Source: an uncultured Bacilli bacterium (lineage in GTDB: Bacteria; Bacillota_I; Bacilli_A; RF39; UBA660). Taken from it: a stretch of DNA of 12,933 nucleotides. This document shows, one piece after another, positions 1 through 5,983 of this stretch (the stretch's first letter is position 1; every line of letters starts with the position of its first letter). The position numbers and the translations under genes are program-made. Where the stretch lies: NCBI GenBank assembly GCA_910587325.1, contig CAJUKB010000034.1, positions 1-12,933 on the forward strand. The letters run 5' to 3'. The notes beneath the pieces are model-generated. The model searched no databases, had not been told where the DNA came from, and was given only the letters and a program-made list of their open reading frames with translations.

Positions 1-42
1 AATGGTTCTACTAAACTATCTAATATTTTGAATTTTAACTAG
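1..42 (+). CDS. 3' end of a reading frame entering from the left, possibly a TnpB-type nuclease
   Basis: Frame 1 is open from the window edge to a TAG at 40-42, encoding the last 13 residues (NGSTKLSNILNFN) of something that starts outside. No motif can be read in so short a piece. The only reason to suspect a TnpB/OrfB of an IS200/IS605 element is position: a multi-hairpin region ending in a right-end-like stem-loop follows directly, which is how tnpB genes normally end. It could equally be a chance open stretch. Confidence 0.25.
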   Translation, partial: NGSTKLSNILNFN

Positions 43-215
43 CACAACGCGTTAAATTAACCAAAAAGGAATACATAAACCCTTTCAAGGGTAAACTGAA
101 GTAGTCATTACATAGGGCTTGAACAAAGTGAAAGCAAGCCTTCATTTGCGGGCTTGTTGGTATTTTGGCCTTATAGGCCATGTGAAAACCACGTCTTTTA
201 GGCGTGGTTATTTAT
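43..215 (+). ncRNA. Probable IS200/IS605-type right end with omegaRNA-like structured region
   Basis: Several stem-loops lie in series without a coding frame. ACCCT/AGGGT is at 79-83 and 88-92. CAAGCC (135-140) can pair with GGCTTG at either 116-121 or 151-156. TGGCCT/AGGCCA is at 166-171 and 175-180. A strong 9-bp stem occupies 187-195/201-209 with a five-base loop and one G-T pair. The last hairpin, of the type CCACG-loop-CGTGG just before the element boundary, and the competing pairings are characteristic of IS200/IS605 right ends, where the TnpB guide RNA is encoded. The known role is to bind TnpB and direct cleavage with the adjacent flanking bases as guide. The exact boundary and the transposase are not visible, so the assignment is structural inference. 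Confidence 0.5.
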
Positions 216-250
216 TTTGCCAAAGTGTAACTTTTATTTTTGGAATTTGC

Positions 251-460
251 CTATAAAGTTTTAGAGTAGTTAAAAGCGAGGAATGTTATTCCTTTAATAA
301 TAATTCTATGTGGTTCTACATAACTCAAATTCGTTCTATTAATATTGCGAATATTACCATTAATAATAGTAGGTTTTGTATTACAAAAATCACATATAAA
401 TTCTATTTTCCTTTTTAACTCTTGCTCAATTTCTAATTCCTTTGTAGTAATATCAATCAT
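251..460 (-). CDS. Small hypothetical protein, 69 residues
   Basis: A minus-strand frame from an ATG at 460 to a TAG at 251, preceded by AAAGGA about ten bases upstream of the start. The product begins with a charged helix-like stretch (residues 5-20), then carries a Cys-x2-Cys pair in FICDFCNTKP, and ends in a mixed beta-like stretch. There is no signal peptide or membrane segment. I recognise no family. It lies downstream of tRNA-Cys on the same strand, after that gene's terminator, and no clear promoter of its own is visible. Its 3' end abuts the probable IS right end, so it may be a shortened remnant of a longer gene, or not a gene at all. Confidence 0.35.
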   Translation of the reverse strand: MIDITTKELEIEQELKRKIEFICDFCNTKPTIINGNIRNINRTNLSYVEPHRIIIKGITFLAFNYSKTL

Positions 461-491
461 TTAAAACCTGTCCTTTCTAAACTTAAACACT

Positions 492-525
492 AAAAAAGTA
501 CCAACTTCTTTTGAAATTGATACTT
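492..525 (-). terminator. Intrinsic terminator of tRNA-Cys
   Basis: Read on the minus strand, AAGTATCAATTTC (525 to 513) pairs over 13 positions with GAAGTTGGTACTT (508 to 496). Two pairs are G-U and the loop is AAAA. A run of T follows (497 to 492). The two non-Watson-Crick positions are G-U on the minus strand but A-C mismatches on the plus strand, which fixes the direction. It lies about 45 bases past the tRNA 3' end. Confidence 0.8.
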
Positions 526-571
526 ATGTATTTTAAGTCCTAAACTATAAAAGTTCGGACAGATTTCCCAA

Positions 572-645
572 TGGAGGGCCTAGTCGGATTTGAACCAACG
601 ATCAGGGAGTTGCAGTCCCACGCCTTACCACTTGGCTATAGACCC
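572..645 (-). tRNA. tRNA-Cys (anticodon GCA)
   Basis: The reverse complement folds into a complete 74-nt cloverleaf with encoded CCA. The acceptor stem is GGGTCTA/TAGGCCC (one G-U pair) and the D stem is GCC/GGC. The anticodon stem has the seven-base loop CTGCAAC, giving anticodon GCA (bases 611-613 on the plus strand). The T arm is GTTGG-TTCAAAT-CCGAC. The discriminator base is U, the identity element expected for tRNA-Cys. It supplies cysteine for translation. A consensus promoter precedes it and an intrinsic terminator follows it, so it is probably transcribed alone. Confidence 0.97.
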
Positions 646-665
646 ATCTTTCTTTGACGTATTTT

Positions 666-694
666 ATTTTAATATAAAATATAGTATTTGTCAA
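666..694 (-). promoter_or_regulatory. Promoter of tRNA-Cys
   Basis: On the minus strand, a perfect -35 TTGACA (694 to 689) is followed by a 17-base spacer and a -10 TAAAAT (671 to 666). Transcription would start about 15 bases before the tRNA 5' end. Confidence 0.75.
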
Positions 695-806
695 AGTTTA
701 TCTATTTGTATTATATGTAAAATGTCGAAAAATAGTTCTTTTATAGTTAAGAAAAAATATTGTCTTACAAATTATTACTTTTTTGTCAAATGTTTCAAAA
801 AAGGTA

Positions 807-835
807 TTGCATAACCCGATTATTTTTGGTAACAT
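807..835 (+). promoter_or_regulatory. Probable promoter of the first SipW-type cargo gene
   Basis: TTGCAT (807-812), 17-base spacer, TAACAT (830-835), preceded by TGG, which makes an extended -10. The match to consensus is moderate. It gives a very short leader before the strong ribosome binding site AAGGAGGA at 845-852. Confidence 0.5.
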
Positions 836-862
836 TTTTATTGTAAGGAGGATATGAAAAGT

Positions 863-1570
863 ATGGAAAAGAAAAATACTATCTTATTAACAGTTATCGC
901 AATTGCAACATTATTAGTTGCTGTAGTAGGTGCAACATTTGCTTATTTCACTGCTCAAGTTAGTACTGCTGAAAATGATAATGCTACAACAAATGTTAAA
1001 ACTTATACTTTAGCAACTGCAGAAATGGATAGAGGTAAAGACGTAAGTAGTGAAGGCGTTTATCCAGGGACTACGATTGTAAAACCTTTAGTAATTAAAG
1101 GAGCTTGTGCCGATGAAAAAGGTTGCCAAGACATTAATACTGTTATTGAGGTATCAGCTACTATTGACCCTGCTTTTGGTACAGATGTAACTTGGACATT
1201 GTATAAAGGTAAAACACCAAATCCAACAGGAGAGGGTGCTACTGCTATAACTAATGAAATTACTTGTACACCTGAGAATATTACTACTGGTGGAAAATAC
1301 TATGCAAACCCTGGTTGTTCAGTAAATGGTACTGCTGTAGATAAAATTACAGGATATGATGCAATTATTAGCGGAAGTGCAACTACAGATACGCCTGTAA
1401 CTACACCTGTTAAAGTATCTAGCGAAACAAATGATACCTATTACCTAGTTGTAGAGTATACAAATCGCAAGGATACTTTAGATGAAAACAACAATGTTAT
1501 TCCAGGTGCACAGAATGAACAACAAGGAAAATCATTCTCTGTAACTGTAAATTATAGACCAGCAGCTTAG
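863..1570 (+). CDS. SipW-dependent secreted TasA/camelysin-like matrix protein
   Basis: This encodes a 235-residue exported protein. The N-terminus has a short basic head (MEKKN), a hydrophobic core (about 7-24) and VVGATFAYFT, the Gly-x-x-aromatic pattern found in SipW-processed proteins such as TasA and camelysin. The mature part is Thr-, Asn- and Ala-rich and beta-strand-like, with four cysteines beginning with CADEKGC. It ends in a YYLVVEY...QGKSFSVTVNY signature common in this class. TasA-type proteins form extracellular fibres; that role is inferred here. The start at 863 is chosen because AAGGAGG (845-851) lies eleven bases before it, whereas the in-frame ATG at 854 is only two bases from that site. 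The very strong ribosome binding site and strong terminator suggest a highly expressed, single-gene transcript. SipW is two genes downstream. Confidence 0.85.
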   Translation: MEKKNTILLTVIAIATLLVAVVGATFAYFTAQVSTAENDNATTNVKTYTLATAEMDRGKDVSSEGVYPGTTIVKPLVIKGACADEKGCQDINTVIEVSATIDPAFGTDVTWTLYKGKTPNPTGEGATAITNEITCTPENITTGGKYYANPGCSVNGTAVDKITGYDAIISGSATTDTPVTTPVKVSSETNDTYYLVVEYTNRKDTLDENNNVIPGAQNEQQGKSFSVTVNYRPAA

Positions 1571-1588
1571 TTTAAATTTTAAAAGCGG

Positions 1589-1613
1589 AAGTCTACTATG
1601 AGTAGACTTTTTT
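1589..1613 (+). terminator. Terminator after the first cargo gene
   Basis: AAGTCTACT (1589-1597), loop ATG, AGTAGACTT (1601-1609): a perfect 9-bp stem running into six T (1608-1613). Confidence 0.9.
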
Positions 1614-1614
1614 G

Positions 1615-1643
1615 TTGCTCAAAACTATCTATTATGATATACT
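1615..1643 (+). promoter_or_regulatory. Promoter of the calcium-repeat protein gene
   Basis: TTGCTC (1615-1620), 17-base spacer, extended -10 TGA-TATACT (TATACT at 1638-1643, five of six consensus bases). It begins one base after the preceding terminator's T-run. Confidence 0.7.
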
Positions 1644-1670
1644 TGGTTATAGTAAGGAGAGTCGTTGTCT

Positions 1671-2837
1671 ATGGATAATAATGAAAATAAATTGAATGAT
1701 TATCAAGAACAATACGATATCTTAGTGGAGGAAGAACAAGAAAAGCAAAAGAAAAAGGCTTTTTGGATCATGTTTTTTTGTTTAATTATTATTTTATTTT
1801 CTGTATTAGGAGCTACTTATTCCTATTATAGAATATATATTAATTCCCCTGAAAGAAATTTGAATATTGATACAGATAAAGATGGGAAACCAGATTTAAA
1901 TGTAGATATTAATGGAGATGGCATTTGTGATATTAATTGTGATACAGATGGAGATGGAAAGCCAGATTTAAATATAGATTATAGGAAAGACTTAAAAGCT
2001 CATTTTAATTTGGATTTAGATGGAGATGGAAAGCCAGATACAAATTTAATTAACCAAAGTAATGGAAATAGTATAGCGTGTAATTTAAATGGAATATGTG
2101 ATTTAAATTGTGATACAGATGGAGATCACCATCCTAATATTAATATCGATTTAGATGGAGATGGAAAGCCAGATATAAATATTGATACAGATTGCGATGG
2201 GAAAGCAGATATAAATATTGATACAAACGGAGATGGCAAACCGGATTTGAATATTGATACAGATGGAGATGGAAAGCCAGATGTAAATATTGACACGGAT
2301 GGAGATGGGAAACCTGATAAAAATGTTGATGGAGATGGAGACGGAGTTTGTGATTTGAATTGTGATGACAAAAATCCTACTCCTGATCCTCCCACACCTG
2401 GAGTAACTCCTCCTAAAGACCCAATTATTGAAGTAAAACCAGGCGATGAAAACGAAAATGCTATTTTGTTTGTAACTTATGTTCAAGGTGTAAATGTGAA
2501 TAATATGATACCAAATACAACAGTTACACAAACTTTTACGGTAGAAAATCAATCTAACCAAACTTTAAGATTTAACTTAAATTGGGTAGAGGTATTTAAT
2601 GAAATTACAGTACAGGAAGGATTTACTTATACATTAAAAAGGGATGGTATTGTAAAACTGAATTCTCTTCCTGTTCCCAATACGAATTCTAATTTATTAA
2701 AAGAAATTATTATTCCCGCTAAAACTACTTATGAGTATGAAATTGATTATACTTTTCATGATTTAGCAGATGTAGACCAAACTATGGACCAAAATAAAAC
2801 ATTTACAGCAAAAATTAAAGCGGAAATTGTACAGTAA
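1671..2837 (+). CDS. Membrane-anchored SipW-type protein with 14 calcium-loop repeats
   Basis: This encodes a 388-residue protein. Residues 1-30 are charged and 31-52 form a membrane segment ending in LGATYSYY, which resembles a SipW-type signal. Residues 65-229 are fourteen tandem units, thirteen of 12 residues and one of 9, of the pattern DTDGDGKPDxNI. This matches the DxDxDGxxD loop of dockerin, EF-hand and thrombospondin type 3 calcium sites. A Pro-rich linker follows (about 230-258, NPTPDPPTPG). The C-terminal beta-rich domain contains TVENQSNQTLRFNLNW and ends in a NKTFTAKIKAEI strand. The likely role is a calcium-stiffened surface stalk carrying a TasA-like head; this is inference. The start is ATG 1671, ten bases after AAGGAGA (1654-1660), rather than the upstream TTG at 1665. 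The gene is flanked by its own promoter and terminator. Confidence 0.85.
   Translation: MDNNENKLNDYQEQYDILVEEEQEKQKKKAFWIMFFCLIIILFSVLGATYSYYRIYINSPERNLNIDTDKDGKPDLNVDINGDGICDINCDTDGDGKPDLNIDYRKDLKAHFNLDLDGDGKPDTNLINQSNGNSIACNLNGICDLNCDTDGDHHPNINIDLDGDGKPDINIDTDCDGKADINIDTNGDGKPDLNIDTDGDGKPDVNIDTDGDGKPDKNVDGDGDGVCDLNCDDKNPTPDPPTPGVTPPKDPIIEVKPGDENENAILFVTYVQGVNVNNMIPNTTVTQTFTVENQSNQTLRFNLNWVEVFNEITVQEGFTYTLKRDGIVKLNSLPVPNTNSNLLKEIIIPAKTTYEYEIDYTFHDLADVDQTMDQNKTFTAKIKAEIVQ
1863..2357 (+). repeat. Coding tandem repeat, 36-bp unit, 14 copies
   Basis: The 495 bp resolve exactly into thirteen 36-bp units and one 27-bp unit. The units near 2145-2320 are the most alike (core GATGGAGATGGAAAGCCAGA). 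The fourth and sixth units are degenerate. Cys-containing variants with [IV]CD[IL]NCD occur at units 2/3, 7/8 and at the end of the array. The repeats encode calcium-binding loops, so purifying selection on the aspartates plus recent unit duplication explains the similarity. Confidence 0.9.
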
Positions 2838-2841
2838 AGTG

Positions 2842-2863
2842 ACTTACTTCGGTAAGTTTTTTT
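2842..2863 (+). terminator. Terminator after the calcium-repeat gene
   Basis: ACTTAC (2842-2847), UUCG-type tetraloop, GTAAGT (2852-2857), then seven T (2857-2863). It lies five bases after the stop codon. Confidence 0.88.
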
Positions 2864-2864
2864 C

Positions 2865-2893
2865 TTGTATTTTTGACTATACTAGATTATAAT
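2865..2893 (+). promoter_or_regulatory. Promoter of the SipW-like peptidase gene
   Basis: TTGTAT (2865-2870), 17-base spacer, perfect TATAAT (2888-2893). A second possible pair, TTGACT at 2873 with TAGAAT at 2898, has a 19-base spacer and is less likely. Confidence 0.65.
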
Positions 2894-2918
2894 TAAGTAG
2901 AATAGAGAGGGCTATAAT

Positions 2919-3794
2919 ATGAAGGCAAAAGAGAATTATAGTGGTTTAAAAGGCGTATTTAAATTTTTTGCTCGTATTGTTTCATGGACGGCATTGGTTT
3001 TGTTAATCCTAATAGCCCTTTTTTTAGCATACTATACCATTAGTACAAGAGTGTATTCGAGTAAGGGAGAAAAGTATGAACCCTTTGTCTCTTTATATAC
3101 TATTGTCAGTGGAAGTATGGAACCCAATATTAAAGTTTATGATGTTGTAATTTCTAAAAAAGTAAATTCTCCAAAAGATATTAAAGTTGGTGATGTTATT
3201 ACTTTTATTTCTACAAGTTCGATTTCAAAAGGAATGACGATTACACACCGTGTTATAGAAGTAGTAGAAACGGATAAAGGGGTTGCGTATCGTACTAAGG
3301 GGGATAATAACCTAAGTCCGGATACTATGCCTGCTGAATATAATAATGTCATTGGAAAAGTAATTTTACGAATTCCACAGTTAGGAAGAGTACAAAGTTT
3401 TATTGGAACCCAAAGTGGTTGGCTCATTATTATTGTCATTCCTGCACTAATCATTATTATTTCAGATATTTTGAAAATATTTAAGTTAACAGGTGTTAAA
3501 AATAAGATTGAAAAAATAGATGAAGACAATCAACGAATCAAAAATGAAAGAGCAAAAAGAGAAGAATTGCGTAAGCAAGATATTAAGAAACGATTGAAAC
3601 TAGATAAGAGCATTCATGAACCAGACCCGATTGTTACAAAAAAGCCAACGAAAATTGTAGTGGCGGACAAAGCACCTAGGGTAAATTATGAAGCTGAAGA
3701 ACCAGTAGTTTTATCTAGAAGTGAAGCAAGAGCAAGGAGCAATGGTTCAAATATAAATTATAAAAAATCAAAAAAGAAGAAAAATAAACGATAA
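2919..3794 (+). CDS. SipW-like signal peptidase I (ER type) with long basic cytoplasmic tail
   Basis: This encodes a 291-residue membrane peptidase that would cleave signal peptides of the neighbouring TasA-like proteins on the outer face of the membrane. A membrane segment lies at about 22-42. The catalytic Ser66 is in SGSMEP. His110 in THRV replaces the Lys of ordinary bacterial signal peptidases, the hallmark of the SipW/SEC11 class. Asp129 and the KGDNN motif complete the conserved boxes. A second membrane segment is at about 167-183. The roughly 107 residues after it are highly charged, coiled-coil-like at first and ending in a Lys-rich tail. Bacillus SipW is near 190 residues, so this tail is an extension. 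The start at 2919 follows GAGAGGG by seven bases. The gene is transcribed from its own promoter, between the second and third cargo genes. Confidence 0.93.
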   Translation: MKAKENYSGLKGVFKFFARIVSWTALVLLILIALFLAYYTISTRVYSSKGEKYEPFVSLYTIVSGSMEPNIKVYDVVISKKVNSPKDIKVGDVITFISTSSISKGMTITHRVIEVVETDKGVAYRTKGDNNLSPDTMPAEYNNVIGKVILRIPQLGRVQSFIGTQSGWLIIIVIPALIIIISDILKIFKLTGVKNKIEKIDEDNQRIKNERAKREELRKQDIKKRLKLDKSIHEPDPIVTKKPTKIVVADKAPRVNYEAEEPVVLSRSEARARSNGSNINYKKSKKKKNKR

Positions 3795-3817
3795 CAGATT
3801 GCTTTATCGTTTTTTTT
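3786..3817 (+). terminator. Terminator overlapping the peptidase stop codon
   Basis: AAACGATAA (3786-3794, including the stop) pairs with TTATCGTTT (3804-3812) around a nine-base loop, with eight T at 3810-3817. Confidence 0.85.
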
Positions 3818-3826
3818 GTGTATAAT
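3799..3826 (+). promoter_or_regulatory. Promoter of the small anchored protein gene, inside the preceding terminator
   Basis: Perfect TATAAT (3821-3826). The best -35, TTGCTT (3799-3804), lies 16 bases upstream within the loop and arm of the terminator. Confidence 0.6.
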
Positions 3827-3853
3827 AAGGGGCACAGCGGGGAACATAAGATT

Positions 3854-4402
3854 ATGAAAATAGTAAAAGATATTAATAAATTAATTATAAAGAATGTGAT
3901 TGAGATTGTTTTGGTGTTAGGATTCGTTTTTCTTGCAAGTCATTTGTGGAGTAGTAAAAATGCTCAAGATTTTTTAGCAAGTATTGCTTCATTCCGTAAT
4001 TTAAACTATACCGATTTCATGGTAGAAAATCCTATTGATTATAGTATGTTTCCCATGCGTGATGAAGATGCTATGAAAAAATTAAAACCGTGTATTATAA
4101 AAGTGATTAATGGAACTTATACTAGTGAAAATTATATACTCATTTTAAGAATTAATAAAAAATCTACTATGGATTATCATTTTCTGCATATAGGGATTAA
4201 TGATGAAGTGTATTCCCTAAATGATTTAGAACAAATAGAAGAAACGGAGGAATTGCTTTTTGTGCTTGCAAAAGATAGTATTGTGGGGAATACAAAAAAC
4301 TATGAAATAAGATTATGGTTAAATACTTTGGCAGGGAATGAAATGCAAGGCAAAGATTTGATAATGCGTTTTGATTTAATAAACGGAATTACGCAAGTGT
4401 AG
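3854..4402 (+). CDS. Small membrane-anchored SipW-locus protein
   Basis: This encodes a 182-residue protein with one membrane segment (about 13-31, IEIVLVLGFVFLASHLW) followed by an extracellular beta-rich domain. I do not recognise a named family. The last third, KNYEIRLWLN...GKDLIMRFDLI, matches the loose Y-x-hydrophobic-W...GK-x-F pattern also present at the ends of the other cargo proteins in this locus, so it is probably a minimal TasA-fold member. The usual Gly-x-x-aromatic SipW signal is missing, and it may remain anchored. Start 3854 is preferred over the in-frame GTG at 3818: the -10 box at 3821-3826 would place the transcript start downstream of 3818. The ribosome binding site (GGGGA at 3839-3843) is weak, implying low expression. 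Confidence 0.7.
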   Translation: MKIVKDINKLIIKNVIEIVLVLGFVFLASHLWSSKNAQDFLASIASFRNLNYTDFMVENPIDYSMFPMRDEDAMKKLKPCIIKVINGTYTSENYILILRINKKSTMDYHFLHIGINDEVYSLNDLEQIEETEELLFVLAKDSIVGNTKNYEIRLWLNTLAGNEMQGKDLIMRFDLINGITQV

Positions 4403-4414
4403 CTTCGTTTTTTT
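4381..4414 (+). terminator. Probable terminator after the small anchored protein
   Basis: Imperfect stem AAACGGAA/TTCGTTT with one bulged base, plus an inner TACGC/GTGTA stem, followed by seven T (4408-4414). It spans the stop codon. Confidence 0.6.
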
Positions 4415-4415
4415 C

Positions 4416-4444
4416 TTGTAAAACAACTTTAATTTTGGTATTAT
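4416..4444 (+). promoter_or_regulatory. Promoter of the two-part SipW-type cargo gene
   Basis: TTGTAA (4416-4421), 17-base spacer, extended -10 TGG-TATTAT (TATTAT at 4439-4444). It starts two bases after the preceding T-run. Confidence 0.7.
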
Positions 4445-4461
4445 TAAGTTATGGTGATAAT

Positions 4462-5820
4462 ATGAACTATAAGAAACTGTTTAAAAGAGAAACAAAAGTC
4501 ATCGCGTATGTAGTTATTGCCTTAACTTTAATAGTAATAGGTACAAGTTATGCTTTATTTTTACAAGTGAATAATAACCGTGATAATCAAGTGGTAACGG
4601 CAGGTAGTTTGGTAATCGAATATGCAAAAGGAAATGTAGTTACAGTAGATGAAAATGCAGAAAATAATTGTTTAATGCCTCAAAGTGATATGACTGGATC
4701 TAGTACAGGTGGATGTAATTTCACATTAAGTGTAACCAATAAAGGGACGCTTCCTATGCAATATGATTTGCTAATTTATGATAATGCAACGGAAGCTCCA
4801 AGTGATGCTCAATTCGTAAACCATTCTTTAGTTAGGCATTCTTTGAATAAGCAATATTCTGAAGAGGGAGCGAATAGTGAAATTGTAACAAATGCAAAAG
4901 CACTAAGTGAACTTGAATTAAAAGAAGACAAAAGAATCTTAGAGAGTTCTGTGATTGATGTAGGAGAAACAATTACATTTTCTTTAAATGTTTGGATAAG
5001 TGAAGAGGCAACTGTTGATATTATTGGACAGTATGTATACTTGAAATTAGATGTGGTAGGAAGTGTTTATGAAGGAACAAATGCAGCAAGTTTATTAATA
5101 AATGATACAAAGAATGTAAATTTAAAAGAAATTAGTTTGCCAACAACATATAATAGTGTAAGTGCACAAAAAGAATATCGTTATATTGGAGAAAATCCTA
5201 ATAACTATGTATACTTTAATTGTAAAGATGTAAATTCTATAGATACGTGTGAATTATGGCGTATAGTAGGAATTTCTGGTGATAATTTAAAAATAGTAAG
5301 AGATAAACAAGAAGTGGAAAAAGCTTTCAATGAAAGTGAGAGTTCTAATTTTGATACATCTACTATAAAAAAATATTTAAATGATGAATATTATAATTCT
5401 TTAAATGAAGAAGCAAAAAGTTACATTCAAATGTATTCTTATAAAACAAAAGGAGTATCTTCTTTAGAAATAAATGCTTTTGAAATGTTAGGAGAAGAGG
5501 TATCTCAAGATGGAAGTTCTTTTGTAAATGTGGGCCTTTTAAGTGCTAGTGATTATGCTTTTGCAAGTTCTATAAATAATGAAGAATCTTTAAATAGTTT
5601 AAGTAATGTTAATTCTAATAATTGGCTTTATACTTCAAAAAATGAATGGTTAATTAATATATTTGAAAATACTGTTTATTCTGTAAATGAGGTTGGAAAT
5701 ATAGCTTTAAGTAGTCCTTTAGAAACTAAACTAATTAGACCTGTTGTATATTTAAATCGTGATGTAAGTATTGTTAAAGGCGATGGTACTAAAACGAATC
5801 CTTATATTTTATCAAAATAG
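4462..5820 (+). CDS. SipW-type exported protein with a second C-terminal module
   Basis: This encodes a 452-residue protein. Residues 12-33 form the signal or anchor ending in IGTSYALF, the SipW-type pattern. Residues 40 to about 205 are a TasA-like beta domain with a Cys pair (NNCLMPQ, GGCNF) and the ETITFSLNVWISEE...GQYVYLKLDVVG signature. From about residue 239 a second module begins with YRYIGENPNNYVYFNCKD and ends in LIRPVVYLNRD followed by GDGTKTNPYIL, a closing motif I associate with exported proteins of gut Bacillota. Its function is unknown to me. Start ATG 4462 is chosen because GGTGAT, matching the 3' half of the consensus ribosome binding site, ends three bases upstream; the in-frame TTG at 4435 lies upstream of the -10 box. 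It is the last gene of the SipW group. Confidence 0.82.
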   Translation: MNYKKLFKRETKVIAYVVIALTLIVIGTSYALFLQVNNNRDNQVVTAGSLVIEYAKGNVVTVDENAENNCLMPQSDMTGSSTGGCNFTLSVTNKGTLPMQYDLLIYDNATEAPSDAQFVNHSLVRHSLNKQYSEEGANSEIVTNAKALSELELKEDKRILESSVIDVGETITFSLNVWISEEATVDIIGQYVYLKLDVVGSVYEGTNAASLLINDTKNVNLKEISLPTTYNSVSAQKEYRYIGENPNNYVYFNCKDVNSIDTCELWRIVGISGDNLKIVRDKQEVEKAFNESESSNFDTSTIKKYLNDEYYNSLNEEAKSYIQMYSYKTKGVSSLEINAFEMLGEEVSQDGSSFVNVGLLSASDYAFASSINNEESLNSLSNVNSNNWLYTSKNEWLINIFENTVYSVNEVGNIALSSPLETKLIRPVVYLNRDVSIVKGDGTKTNPYILSK

Positions 5821-5839
5821 CTAATATTAGCTATTTTTT
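5814..5839 (+). terminator. Terminator after the two-part cargo gene
   Basis: AAAATAGCTA (5814-5823), loop ATAT, TAGCTATTTT (5828-5837): a perfect 10-bp stem with six T (5834-5839). It overlaps the stop codon. The flanking A-run would let it act on the other strand too. Confidence 0.88.
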
Positions 5840-5890
5840 ATCTTATAGGATGTTGTTTATATATATGGTATAAAATTTCTAAATAAAGAA

Positions 5891-5919
5891 TTGACAAAAG
5901 AAAAACAAAATTATATAGT
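5891..5919 (+). promoter_or_regulatory. Promoter of the two-gene CotH operon
   Basis: Perfect -35 TTGACA (5891-5896), 17-base spacer, TATAGT (5914-5919). The leader of about 58 bases is A/T-only in places and carries no obvious regulatory fold. Confidence 0.8.
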
Positions 5920-5983
5920 AAGTGCTATTATGAAATGGAATATCAAATATTTAAAAAATAAAATTTTTTTATAAGAGGTAATT

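Noticed and set aside
590..814. Plus-strand open frame of 74 codons
   Set aside because: It begins inside tRNA-Cys and runs through that gene's promoter on the opposite strand; its composition is not protein-like and it has no ribosome binding site.
1863..2357. Possible CRISPR array, because the repeat period is 36 bp
   Set aside because: Units are directly adjacent without spacers, vary mostly at third codon positions, and encode DxDxDGxxD loops in one frame.
2126..2561. Minus-strand open frames of 89 and 136 codons
   Set aside because: They are antisense shadows created by the regular codon pattern of the calcium repeats; the Ser/Pro/Ile periodicity mirrors the coding repeat.
3137..3529. 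Minus-strand open frame of 130 codons
   Set aside because: Lies entirely antisense to the SipW-like gene, whose catalytic motifs are intact.
5930..5974. Short leader-peptide-like frame (MKWNIKYLKNKIFL) after the CotH operon promoter
   Set aside because: No ribosome binding site, A/T-only composition and no attenuator fold downstream.
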